Source: Ruminococcus flavefaciens
GTDB taxonomy: Bacteria > Bacillota > Clostridia > Oscillospirales > Ruminococcaceae
Length of the DNA: 11,960 nucleotides
Direction of reading: 5' to 3'
Assembly: GCA_002310115.1 (NCBI GenBank)
Contig: DBYI01000008.1
Coordinates: forward strand, 236 to 12,195
The notes under the pieces are model-generated. The model saw only the letters and a list, made by a program, of their open reading frames with translations. It made no database searches and had not been told where the DNA came from. Positions 1-6,913 of this stretch are shown here, in pieces. Position numbers and translations under genes: made by a program. Each line of letters starts with the position of its first letter. Positions within the stretch are counted from its first letter, which is position 1.

Positions 1-38
1 GGGATAATACCTCGCTAAGATATGATCCCGAAATAATG

Positions 39-82
39 CTCCCCGGAGCTGTTCGTTTTGAGCAGTTCCGGGGAGTTTTTTT
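39..82 (+). terminator. Strong intrinsic terminator for a gene off the left edge
   Basis: The arms at 39-53 and 61-75 pair over 15 bp with two G-U pairs, around a 7-nt loop. The stem is GC-rich (CTCCCCGGA against TCCGGGGAG) and is followed at once by seven T on the plus strand. No plus-strand gene ends inside the window before it. A reading frame ending in TAA at 16-18 could be the tail of the gene it serves, but only five codons are visible. On the minus strand the hairpin lacks a proper T tract. Confidence 0.85.
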
Positions 83-290
83 ACGCCTTATTCAGTTTTC
101 CACTGTATTTCTTCCCGTCAACGGTAATCTCAACAGAAATGCCGTCATCCGAAACAGGTGCAGGCGGATTTGTCAGGGCTTTCTCCTTGCCGTATCCATT
201 CAGCCCCTTACCCTTGATAATGGTCGGGAAATCCTTATAGCAGATATCCAGATCCACATTACCGTTAAAGCGTATTTTCTGTCTACATAT
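81..290 (-). pseudogene. C-terminal remnant of an unrecognised protein
   Basis: A minus-strand open frame of 69 codons runs from just after an in-frame TGA (291-293) to TAA (81-83). It has no start codon with a ribosome binding site. Its translation looks protein-like (it contains KDFPTIIKGKGLNGYGKEKA and ends VEITVDGKKYSGKLNKA), with alternating beta-type residues near the end. It looks like the tail of a larger protein whose front has been lost. I do not recognise the family with confidence; a mobile-element accessory protein is possible. Its stop codon lies in the T tract of the plus-strand terminator. The sequence upstream (291-620) is broken in all minus frames. Confidence 0.4.
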
Positions 291-388
291 TCACACACTC
301 AACCATATTACAACTCGCAATGAAAATCTGCGACTTCGTTTTTCTCGATATTACGTTGTTTTGAAACCTGTCCGCATTTTCACACACT
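280..388. repeat. Pair of imperfect 20-bp direct repeats
   Basis: TGTCTACATATTCACACACT (280-299) and TGTCCGCATTTTCACACACT (369-388) match at 17 of 20 positions and are spaced 89 bp apart. They lie in gene-less DNA beside a coding remnant, so they could be protein-binding repeats or duplicated scar sequence. No function can be assigned. Confidence 0.45.
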
Positions 389-545
389 GAAAAAAGGACA
401 ATCGCAGAATTACACACCAACCGACCGAGTGCGTAAAAATGCGGAAATATCGTGTATCTCATGGCACTTTTCCAATTTGCCTGATATGTTCCCATTTACA
501 CGAAAACTGGGCTGTTTTGAGTGCTTTTTGAATGACGTATATTCC

Positions 546-565
546 GTAAAATCGCGTAAAATCGC
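546..565. repeat. Short perfect tandem duplication
   Basis: GTAAAATCGC occurs twice without a gap (546-555 and 556-565). It lies in the gene-less region downstream of the orphan minus-strand promoter. It is probably a slippage duplication. Confidence 0.6.
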
Positions 566-641
566 GGCTTTATCAATTGTTTCTTGTCAGCAGAACCACG
601 CACTCAACGTGCAGAGTATTTGGAAACATGTCTATATTCTT

Positions 642-670
642 ATCATATCAGATGTCTAAACTCTTGTCAA
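642..670 (-). promoter_or_regulatory. Orphan consensus sigma-A promoter reading leftward
   Basis: On the minus strand, TTGACA (665-670) and TATGAT (642-647) are separated by exactly 17 bp. The match is as good as that of the gene-bearing promoters in this window, yet no intact gene follows within 560 bp, only the remnant at 81-290. It begins just past the fructose-operon terminator. It could drive a non-coding RNA or be the surviving promoter of a lost gene. Confidence 0.6.
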
Positions 671-671
671 T

Positions 672-776
672 AAAAAAGTGCCTTCATACAAAGGGGCATT
701 ATAATATTTCAATAGCCCTTAGGCTATTGGTATATTATAACAGCGATACTCATATCACAGTTACAGGCGCTTTTTT
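672..776 (-). terminator. Probable fructose-operon terminator, nested palindrome
   Basis: The outer arms AAAAAAGTGCC (672-682) and GGCGCTTTTTT (766-776) are complementary over 11 bp with one G-U pair. On the minus strand, six T follow the closing arm, so it would end transcription 15 bp past the ptsI stop codon. The 83-bp interior holds a second, stronger hairpin (699-740). The large loop is unusual for a terminator; a small palindromic element may have inserted between ordinary terminator arms. Confidence 0.6.
699..740. repeat. 19-bp near-perfect hairpin inside the terminator loop
   Basis: The arms 699-717 and 722-740 are complementary except at the tenth and eleventh positions, around a 4-nt loop (CTTA). 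The inner part is CAATAGCC/GGCTATTG and the outer part TTATAATAT/ATATTATAA. No T tract follows on either strand, so it is not itself a classical terminator. A small palindromic repeat or an RNA-stability stem are the alternatives. Confidence 0.75.
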
Positions 777-790
777 GTTTGGTTTAATTA

Positions 791-2422
791 TCAGGAAAGA
801 TCAGTGTGTCTTACTGCGTCTCTGACCTTGAGTACAAAGGAAGGCGAAACTGAAAGCTCGTCTATACCCATTCTCAGGAATGTTTCGGTAAGACTTGTGT
901 CAGCTGCAAGTTCGCCGCATATACCTATCCACGCACCATTTGCATGGGCATTTTTTACAGACATTTCTATGAGCCGGAGAATAGCTTCATGGTGTGTATC
1001 AACGAACTGTTCAACGGCACTGTTTTGCCTGTCACAGGCGAGAGTGTATTGTGTCAGGTCATTGGTACCTACGCTGAAAAAGTCAACAAGAGGAGCAAGT
1101 TTATCGCTTATGACAGCTGCTGCGGGAGTTTCGATCATTATACCGAGTTCTGCGTTTTCATCGAAGTCTACTCCGTCAGCGCGGAGCTCCTCTCTGACCT
1201 CTGCGCATATTTTTTTGATCTGTTCCACCTCCGATACACTTGTTATCATAGGGAACATGATACCAAGCTTGCCGAATGCGGAAGCCCTGTAAAGGGCACG
1301 GAGCTGTGTCCTGAATATCTCTGGACGAGTGAGACAGATCCTTATAGCTCTGAAACCGAGGGCAGGATTGTCCTCCTTTGCGAGATCAAAATAATCCACC
1401 TTCTTGTCAGCGCCGATGTCAAGAGTACGTATAATGACCTTTTTGCCAGCCATGCTTTCAAGCACCTTTTTGTAGGCAGCAAACTGCTGCTCTTCGGTCG
1501 GATAATCGCTGCTCTCAAGATAGAGAAATTCACTTCGGAATAGACCAATTCCTCCTGCGTCGTTGGCAAGAACTGCTCCGATATGATCCACTCCGCCGAT
1601 ATTGGCAAAAATATTGATCCTTGTTCCGTCGAGCGTAACGTTTTCCTTGCCTTTTAACTCCTGGAGAAGCCTCTTCTTTTCCTCGTCCTCTTTCTGCTTC
1701 GTTTCGAGTTTTTCGAGAGCCTCGGTGTCAGGAGAGAGGAATACCTCACCGGTATATCCGTCAACTGCGGCAAACATACCGTCTGACACAGCTGAGAGAA
1801 AGTCATCACCTGCACCAATAACGGCAGGGATATTCATATTCCTTGCCAGTATAGCTGTGTGAGAATTTGAAGAGCCGTGAGATGTAACAAAAGCGAGGAC
1901 CTTGTTCTTGTCCAGCAGAACGGTTTCGCTGGGAGCCAGATCGTCTGCACAGATTATCACTTTTTCGTCGCTGCTGTTCTCCTGAGAACCGTCGTCTGAA
2001 AGGCAGGCGATAATGCGATTCGATATATCCTTTACGTCTGCGGAGCGCGCCTGCATATAGGCATCGTCCATAGACGCGAACATTTCTGAAAAGTTATCGG
2101 CGGTCACCGAGACTGCATATTCTGCATTGACAGACTGAGTGTCGATAATACTTTCGATGGACTCGTTGTAATCGTCATCTTCGATCATCATCATGTGTAT
2201 CTCAAAGATCTGAGCATTCTGCTCACCGACCTCCTTGAGTGCCTTGTCATATATTTCCTGAAGCTGAGCTGTTGCCGCTTCCTTTGCGGCTTCCAGTCTT
2301 TTCTTCTCGGCAGCTGTATCGCTGACGTGTATTCGCTTTACAGTTGTGTCCCTTCGTTTGAAAACAGAGATCTTACCGATAGCTACAGCACCGTAAACTC
2401 CCTTGCCTTTGAAAATGGTCAT
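791..2422 (-). CDS. ptsI: Enzyme I of the PTS (PEP-protein phosphotransferase)
   Basis: Cytoplasmic enzyme I takes phosphate from phosphoenolpyruvate and passes it to HPr, starting the PTS relay. The 543-residue length is slightly below the usual 570-575. The N-terminal HPr-binding and phosphohistidine domain covers about 1-230, with active-site His188 in GSSNSHTAILAR, a variant of the common GGxTSHxAI. The PEP-binding barrel covers about 260-543, with GLFRSEFLY (293-301), the DIGADK motif (335-340), GIMIETP (427-433), GTNDLTQY (452-459) and catalytic Cys502 in ICGELA. The ATG follows AAAGGAGGTG at good spacing. It is the last gene of the operon, 61 bp after ptsH, and that gap holds a hairpin. 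Encoding EI inside the fructose operon makes this PTS self-contained. Confidence 0.97.
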   Translation of the reverse strand: MTIFKGKGVYGAVAIGKISVFKRRDTTVKRIHVSDTAAEKKRLEAAKEAATAQLQEIYDKALKEVGEQNAQIFEIHMMMIEDDDYNESIESIIDTQSVNAEYAVSVTADNFSEMFASMDDAYMQARSADVKDISNRIIACLSDDGSQENSSDEKVIICADDLAPSETVLLDKNKVLAFVTSHGSSNSHTAILARNMNIPAVIGAGDDFLSAVSDGMFAAVDGYTGEVFLSPDTEALEKLETKQKEDEEKKRLLQELKGKENVTLDGTRINIFANIGGVDHIGAVLANDAGGIGLFRSEFLYLESSDYPTEEQQFAAYKKVLESMAGKKVIIRTLDIGADKKVDYFDLAKEDNPALGFRAIRICLTRPEIFRTQLRALYRASAFGKLGIMFPMITSVSEVEQIKKICAEVREELRADGVDFDENAELGIMIETPAAAVISDKLAPLVDFFSVGTNDLTQYTLACDRQNSAVEQFVDTHHEAILRLIEMSVKNAHANGAWIGICGELAADTSLTETFLRMGIDELSVSPSFVLKVRDAVRHTDLS

Positions 2423-2446
2423 ATTGATGCACCTCCTTTAAAGGTA

Positions 2447-2470
2447 TGGGACAGCAGTGATGCCGTCCCA
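2447..2470 (-). promoter_or_regulatory. Intercistronic stem-loop between ptsH and ptsI
   Basis: TGGGAC-A-GCA (2447-2456) pairs with TGC-C-GTCCCA (2461-2470) around a GTGA loop, with one internal mismatch. It begins 14 nt past the ptsH stop and lies just before the ptsI ribosome binding site. No T run follows on the minus strand, so it is not a full terminator. It may protect the upstream message from 3' decay or lower ptsI relative to ptsH. This role is inferred. Confidence 0.6.
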
Positions 2471-2483
2471 TTTTCGTTTGGAA

Positions 2484-2750
2484 TTATTCGCCGAAACCGT
2501 TCTCGAACATTGCAGCGAGTTCATCAAGAACTGCTTGCTCGTTACCGCCGTTAACGACTATTTCCACTTCGGTGCCCTTTTTGAGTCCCGCTGCCATGAT
2601 CTGCATGACATTTTTAGCCTTGATGTCCTTATCATTGGCTTTGAGAATGACCTCGCTGTCTGAATGAGCCTTGACAGCTTTTGCGATCATACCTGCTGGT
2701 CTCATGTGCATACCTTCTGCGTTTACGATAGTTACCTTTTTTGATACCAT
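2484..2750 (-). CDS. ptsH: HPr phosphocarrier protein lacking the regulatory serine
   Basis: HPr carries phosphate from enzyme I to the IIA domain of FruA. The 88-residue length is typical. His15 in GMHMRPAG (13-20) is the EI-dependent phosphorylation site. In Firmicutes a second site, Ser46 in the motif KSxM, is phosphorylated by HPr kinase to drive CcpA repression. The equivalent stretch here reads AKNVMQIMAAG, with Asn47 aligned to Ser46 because of one extra residue upstream. The gene therefore appears fit for transport but not for Ser-phosphorylation control. The ATG follows AAGGAGTGA. It lies 31 bp after fruA and 61 bp before ptsI on the same strand. Confidence 0.96.
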   Translation of the reverse strand: MVSKKVTIVNAEGMHMRPAGMIAKAVKAHSDSEVILKANDKDIKAKNVMQIMAAGLKKGTEVEIVVNGGNEQAVLDELAAMFENGFGE

Positions 2751-2781
2751 AAATTTTCACTCCTTATAATAATGATTTGTT

Positions 2782-4701
2782 TTATGCGTTCTGAGGATGC
2801 TTCTTTTTGAGCAGAGCCAGCATTAACATTCCAACTACTGAGCCGATGGCAAGTGCTATAACATACTGGAGAGGGTGTCCTACCACAGGGAATACGAATA
2901 TACCGCCGTGAGGAGCTCTGAGCGTACAGCCGAATGCCATTGATACGCCGCCTGCTGTTGCCGCACCTACGATACAGGAGGGGATCACTCTTGCAGGGTC
3001 AGCTGCGGCGTAGGGGATAGCGCCTTCTGTTATGAAGCTGAGTCCCATAATGTAGTTGACAGGACCGTTCTTGCGTTCCTCCTCGGTAAATCTGTTTTTG
3101 AAGAATGTGGTAGCCAGTGCTATAGCGATAGGGGGGACCATACCTCCTAACATTACTGCTGCCATGATATTGAAGTTGCCCTGAGAGATAGCAGCAACGC
3201 CGAATACATAGGCTGCCTTGTTGAAGGGACCGCCCATGTCTATCGCCATCATACCTCCGAGTATGCAGCCAAGGAGGACCTTGCTCGAGTCGCCCATGCT
3301 GTTGAGGAAGTTGGAGAGACCGTCGTTGAGAATGCCCATTACAGGGTTGACTGCACACATCATGATGCCGACAATGGCGAGTCCTCCGAGAGGATAAATG
3401 AGTACGGGCTTGATACCGTTGAGAGCCTTGGGCAGCTTATTGCACGCCTTTTCCAGGCAAAGTGTGAGGTATCCGCCGATAAAGCCCGCCAGCAGCGCAC
3501 CGAGGAAGCCTGAGGGAACGTCTCCTCCCGGAGATGCAAAGGTTGCACCTGCGGCTGCCATTGCACCTCCTGCCATACCGACAAGGAAGCCGGGGCGGTC
3601 AGCGATGCTGAGTCCGATATATCCTGCAAGCACAGGTATCATGAACTGGAAAGCGTAGTTTCCGATAGTCTTGAACCATGCCGCAGCCGCAAGGTGGGAA
3701 CCGAAATCACCGTCCTGAGGAGCGCCTCCGAAGGAGTCTATCAGGAAGGCTATCGCGATAAAAATGCCTCCCGCAACTGTGAAGGGCAGCATATTTGAAA
3801 CGCCGTTCATGAGGTGTTTGTAAAGCTTTCTTCCGAAGCCTTCGCTGTCAGATGTGCTCGATGAGCTGCTGTCGGCTTCGCCCTCATGATGATATACGGG
3901 AGCGTCTCCTGCTTCGATGCGGTTTATAAGCTCCTCGGGTATCTTTATACCGTCTGATACCTTGGTCTTTATGACTTTTTTGCCGTTGAAACGCGCCATA
4001 GAGACAGTCTTGTCGGCAGCTACGATTATACCGTCGCAGGCGTCGATCTCTTCCTCAGTGAGGAGGTTCTTTGCGCCGCCGGAACCGTTTGTCTCAACTT
4101 TAATAGAGATACCCAGCTTTTTGCCTGCTTTTTCAAGAGCCTCGGCAGCCATATAGGTGTGGGCAATACCCGTCGGGCAGGCGGTTACCGCAAGAACTTT
4201 ATATCCGTTTTCGGATCTTTCTTCAGCAGCAGGTTCGTCGGGATATTTCTCCTTCTCCATATCGTCGATGACCTTCAGGAACTCATCAGCGTCCTTGGCT
4301 TTCAGAAGGTCGTCTCTGAAATCATCGTCCATGAGTATAGTCATAAGTCTGGACAGAACTTCAAGATGAACATCTCCGTCATTGGGGGCTGCTATCATAA
4401 ACAGCAGATTTGAGGGCTCATCATCAAGGGCTTCGTAATCAACTCCATCTGGAACTGTCATTGCCGCCAGTGATGGAGCCTTTACAGCTTCGCTTTTTGC
4501 GTGTGGTATTGCAATTCCTTCGCCAACAGCGGTCGAACCCTTTTCCTCTCTTGCGAGGATGCCTTTTTTATAAGCTTCCTTATCGGCGATATTTCCGCCT
4601 TTTACCTGAAGGTCTATGAGCATATCGATAGCTTCGGATTTTGACTTTGGGGAAGCGTTTAGCTTGATGCTATTTTTGCTGAGCAGATCTACAATTCTCA
4701 T
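2782..4701 (-). CDS. fruA: Fructose PTS permease, fused EIIABC
   Basis: A membrane permease that imports fructose and phosphorylates it, giving fructose 1-phosphate. Its 639 residues hold all three PTS domains. IIA covers about 1-150, with phospho-His67 in IAIPHAKS. IIB covers about 167-265, with phospho-Cys175 in TACPTGIAHT. A serine-rich linker (SSSSSTS, about 278-284) joins them to IIC. IIC covers about 290-630 and has many hydrophobic segments, the MLPFTVAGG entry (304-312), the ITEGAIP signature (557-563) and a basic C-terminus. The order IIA-IIB-IIC is the common Firmicute FruA arrangement. The start ATG follows AAGGAGGAATAG. It lies 27 bp after fruK, and the pairing with fruK supports fructose as substrate. 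No truncation is seen. Confidence 0.96.
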   Translation of the reverse strand: MRIVDLLSKNSIKLNASPKSKSEAIDMLIDLQVKGGNIADKEAYKKGILAREEKGSTAVGEGIAIPHAKSEAVKAPSLAAMTVPDGVDYEALDDEPSNLLFMIAAPNDGDVHLEVLSRLMTILMDDDFRDDLLKAKDADEFLKVIDDMEKEKYPDEPAAEERSENGYKVLAVTACPTGIAHTYMAAEALEKAGKKLGISIKVETNGSGGAKNLLTEEEIDACDGIIVAADKTVSMARFNGKKVIKTKVSDGIKIPEELINRIEAGDAPVYHHEGEADSSSSSTSDSEGFGRKLYKHLMNGVSNMLPFTVAGGIFIAIAFLIDSFGGAPQDGDFGSHLAAAAWFKTIGNYAFQFMIPVLAGYIGLSIADRPGFLVGMAGGAMAAAGATFASPGGDVPSGFLGALLAGFIGGYLTLCLEKACNKLPKALNGIKPVLIYPLGGLAIVGIMMCAVNPVMGILNDGLSNFLNSMGDSSKVLLGCILGGMMAIDMGGPFNKAAYVFGVAAISQGNFNIMAAVMLGGMVPPIAIALATTFFKNRFTEEERKNGPVNYIMGLSFITEGAIPYAAADPARVIPSCIVGAATAGGVSMAFGCTLRAPHGGIFVFPVVGHPLQYVIALAIGSVVGMLMLALLKKKHPQNA

Positions 4702-4728
4702 GAGCTATTCCTCCTTACTGTTGTAATA

Positions 4729-5628
4729 TCAGAGCTGAGCGAGCAGCTCTTCGATCGCGGTTTTTACTGCCAGTCCGTCTGAGAAAGCTGTGGCTCCTCC
4801 TGCGGCGGTACCGAGCTTTAATGCGTATTCATAGTCGCCGTTCTGAGCTCCGGTCAGAAAACCTGCTACCATGGAATCTCCTGCACCGACTGAGTTTCTG
4901 ACTTTTCCCTTGCAGACGCCGCAGCGGTGGCATTTACCGTTCTCGTCAATAAGCATAGATCCGTCACCAGCCATTGAGATCAGAACATTTATAGCTCCCA
5001 TGTCTTTCAGTTTTCGGGCATAGCGCTCTATTTCTTCATCTTCCGAGAGGGTTACTCCGAACATCTCACCAAGCTCATGATTATTTGGCTTGATGAGGAA
5101 GGGCTTGTACTTCAGAACGTTGAGTAGAAGGTCATTTGTGGCGTCAACAACTGTCCTGATCTTTCTGTCCGAAAGTCTCTGCATGATCCTCTCATAGATG
5201 TCCGATGGAAGACTGGAAGGGATACTGCCTGCAAGCACGAGCGTATCACCGTCTGACAGCTTGTCCAGCTTTACGAAAAGTGCTTCCAGCGCCTCGTCGT
5301 CTATGTGCGGCCCCTGACCGTTGAGTTCGGTTTCTTCGCCGGCTTTGATCTTGACATTGATCCGGGAGTTGCCGGTTTTCAGTCTTACGAAATCTGATTT
5401 TATGCCCATTGCCTTGATACCGTTTTCGATAGCCTCGCCTGTGAAGCCTGCGGTGAAGCCCAGAGCAATGGACGGTGTACCAAGCTCATTCAGAACTATG
5501 GACACATTTATCCCTTTGCCGCCGAAGTACATTTCCTCCGATGATGAACGATTAACTTCGCCAAGCCTCATTTCAGCTGTGTGTACAACATAGTCGATGG
5601 CAGGGTTGAATGTTACAGTGTATACCAA
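4729..5628 (-). CDS. fruK: 1-phosphofructokinase
   Basis: A cytoplasmic PfkB-family kinase converting fructose 1-phosphate, the product of FruA, to fructose 1,6-bisphosphate for glycolysis. The 299 residues match the family length. Visible motifs are GGKGINVS (36-43), LAGSIPSSLP (132-141), KPNNHE (180-185) and the C-terminal anion-hole signature GAGDSMVAGF (248-257) with predicted catalytic base Asp251. The start is TTG, directly abutting the fruR TAG stop, with AAGGAGGTGA inside the last fruR codons. Translation is therefore probably coupled to fruR. No ATG with comparable spacing is available. Confidence 0.95.
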   Translation of the reverse strand: MVYTVTFNPAIDYVVHTAEMRLGEVNRSSSEEMYFGGKGINVSIVLNELGTPSIALGFTAGFTGEAIENGIKAMGIKSDFVRLKTGNSRINVKIKAGEETELNGQGPHIDDEALEALFVKLDKLSDGDTLVLAGSIPSSLPSDIYERIMQRLSDRKIRTVVDATNDLLLNVLKYKPFLIKPNNHELGEMFGVTLSEDEEIERYARKLKDMGAINVLISMAGDGSMLIDENGKCHRCGVCKGKVRNSVGAGDSMVAGFLTGAQNGDYEYALKLGTAAGGATAFSDGLAVKTAIEELLAQL

Positions 5629-6375
5629 CTACATCACCTCCTTGATATTTGCAGCTGTCAGATATTTTTTATCACTGAGTCTATCAGTGATTATTATGAC
5701 CTTATCAAGATCCGTGAAAGTTACTGAGGTAATCTGATCGAATTTGGAATGATCCGAAAGGATATATGCGTTCCTGCTGTGTCTGATCACCTCAGCCTTT
5801 ATGCTCGCCTCATTTCTGTCGGGAGTGGAAACTCCGGCAGAAAGTGAGATTCCGTTTGCTCCGATGAAGCTTTTTGTGAAGTTGTAAGCCTGAAGGCTGC
5901 TGACACACTCTGCGCCGACGATCGCTTCTGTTGTAAGCTTTATCTCACCGGCTGGGAGGAAAACTTTGAAGCCTCTTTGTGCAAGCTTTTTTGCGTGAAC
6001 AAATGCATTGGTAACAAATGTGACGTTTTTTGCAGAGATATAGTCTATCATTTTTTCAGTTGTTGTTCCGGCGTCAATGAATACGAAATCACCGTCTTCT
6101 ATCAGTGAAGCTGCATACTTAGCTATAGCAGTCTTTTCATCATTATAAAGATGAGATTTTTCTTCAATATTCTGTTCTCCGAAGCTGAATTTGTCAATGC
6201 AGGGCATAGCACCGCCGTGTATCTTGATAAGCAGTCCGCGTTCTGCAAGGTGATTAAGATCTCTCCTCACGGTAGATGCAGAAGCGCCGAGTAATGAGCA
6301 AAGCTCACTGAGCGTAACGGCATTTTTGCCGTCGAGTGCATTAAGTATCATCTGATGTCTTTCTTCTGTAAGCAA
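5629..6375 (-). CDS. fruR: DeoR-family fructose operon regulator
   Basis: A cytoplasmic transcription factor, first gene of the operon it probably controls. The 248 residues are typical of DeoR/GlpR proteins. A winged helix-turn-helix covers about 1-55 (ASASTVRRDLNHLAERGLL, 31-49), followed by HGGA (53-56). The ISOCOT-type effector domain follows, with DAGTTTEKM (101-109) and the late DHSKFD (208-213). Relatives sense phosphorylated sugars; fructose 1-phosphate is the natural guess from its neighbours. The start is TTG after a modest GGACGGGGA Shine-Dalgarno, which suggests low expression. The promoter and candidate operators lie 52-140 bp upstream, consistent with autoregulation. Repression rather than activation is inferred from operator placement. 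Confidence 0.92.
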   Translation of the reverse strand: MLTEERHQMILNALDGKNAVTLSELCSLLGASASTVRRDLNHLAERGLLIKIHGGAMPCIDKFSFGEQNIEEKSHLYNDEKTAIAKYAASLIEDGDFVFIDAGTTTEKMIDYISAKNVTFVTNAFVHAKKLAQRGFKVFLPAGEIKLTTEAIVGAECVSSLQAYNFTKSFIGANGISLSAGVSTPDRNEASIKAEVIRHSRNAYILSDHSKFDQITSVTFTDLDKVIIITDRLSDKKYLTAANIKEVM

Positions 6376-6426
6376 AATTATCCCCGTCCTGAATATTTAA
6401 TAGTATCATTATCAAACGAACATTTA

Positions 6427-6515
6427 TGAGTGAATGTGGATGAATATGATTGATGTTGATTGAATTATATCATCAAGTGTCAAAATAGTCAAGAGAATTC
6501 AATCAAAAACATTCA
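6427..6515 (-). promoter_or_regulatory. Candidate FruR operator: 10-bp-phased repeats flanking the promoter
   Basis: On the plus strand four hexamers recur with 10-bp period: TGAGTG (6427), TGGATG (6437), TGATTG (6447), TGATTG (6457). Beyond the -35, two hexamers occur in the opposite orientation with the same period: CAATCA (6500) and CATTCA (6510). The innermost copies form perfect inverted 10-mers, TGATTGAATT (6457-6466) and AATTCAATCA (6496-6505). One overlaps the -10 and the other sits just upstream of the -35. The helical phasing implies a multimeric protein on one face of the DNA; the adjacent DeoR protein is the obvious candidate. Confidence 0.65.
6464..6492 (-). promoter_or_regulatory. 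Fructose operon promoter
   Basis: On the minus strand, TTGACT (6487-6492) and a perfect TATAAT (6464-6469) are 17 bp apart. The start of fruR is about 90 bp downstream. No other strong promoter is seen between the operon genes, so all five are probably one transcript. Confidence 0.85.
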
Positions 6516-6624
6516 TCGGCAGTAAATATCTGTGTGGATAAACAACAAATGACTGCGCGATTTGTCTATTTTGACTATGGATGATGTTTTCTCAGACGAA
6601 TTGATGACGGTAATTGACTGTATA

Positions 6625-6676
6625 AAAAGAAAAAGGTTGAACCGCATTATCATATGCGGTTCAACCTTTTTCTTTT
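6625..6676 (-). terminator. Perfect 23-bp terminator palindrome
   Basis: The arms 6625-6647 and 6654-6676 are exactly complementary around a 6-nt loop. They comprise GGTTGAACCGCAT, its complement, and a T5-C-T4 tail. Because the A-rich and T-rich flanks pair, it can work on both strands. It begins 8 bp past the tRNA-Ser-like CCA end on the minus strand, the usual place for a tRNA terminator, so I assign it to that lost gene. Confidence 0.8.
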
Positions 6677-6683
6677 ACCATTC

Positions 6684-6706
6684 TGGCGGACAGAGAGGAA
6701 TTCGAA
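6684..6706 (-). pseudogene. 3' fragment of a tRNA-Ser gene, att-like scar
   Basis: Read on the minus strand this is a T loop TTCGAAT-like start, a T-stem 3' arm, an acceptor arm TCTGTCC, discriminator G and encoded CCA. This is the standard end of a Firmicute tRNA-Ser. The bases upstream cannot complete the T stem (AAAAA where GAGGA is needed), and no D arm, anticodon arm or 5' acceptor half is present. Similarity therefore stops abruptly at the T loop. Integrases of genomic islands commonly recombine in this part of a tRNA gene, leaving a 3' duplicate at the far end. A simply decayed tRNA is the alternative. Confidence 0.6.
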
Positions 6707-6913
6707 TTTTTATAAAGCCTTGTTTCCGCCTATATATAGCCTTTTGTTTTTTTCGTATGGAATGAGTTTTTGACTGGTGCAATACTATTCTTCTATTTGA
6801 ATTCAATTTCAACATCATTATCAATAATACAATTGGACTTCTCCAAACACCTTCAACCATCTCCACAGATATTACGAGCAAAAGTATAATTAAGGAGTCC
6901 CCTTTATTTGCAA

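Noticed and set aside
36..323. Plus-strand ORF across the left terminator
   Set aside because: It runs through a strong terminator hairpin and opposes a better coding remnant on the other strand.
283..495. 70-codon minus-strand ORF between the orphan promoter and the left remnant
   Set aside because: There is no ribosome binding site before its ATG, its composition is not protein-like, and it spans the imperfect direct repeats. Nothing supports translation.
944..1543. Long plus-strand ORF opposite ptsI
   Set aside because: It is an antisense shadow of a conserved enzyme I coding sequence, with no start signals.
6533..6541. Exact DnaA box (TTATCCACA on the minus strand)
   Set aside because: It is a single copy with no cluster, no replication gene and no AT-rich unwinding repeats beside it. 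One chance match is plausible in this length.
6562..6765. Plus-strand ORF in the tRNA-scar region
   Set aside because: It reads through both arms of the perfect terminator and the antisense of the tRNA fragment, and no Shine-Dalgarno is present.
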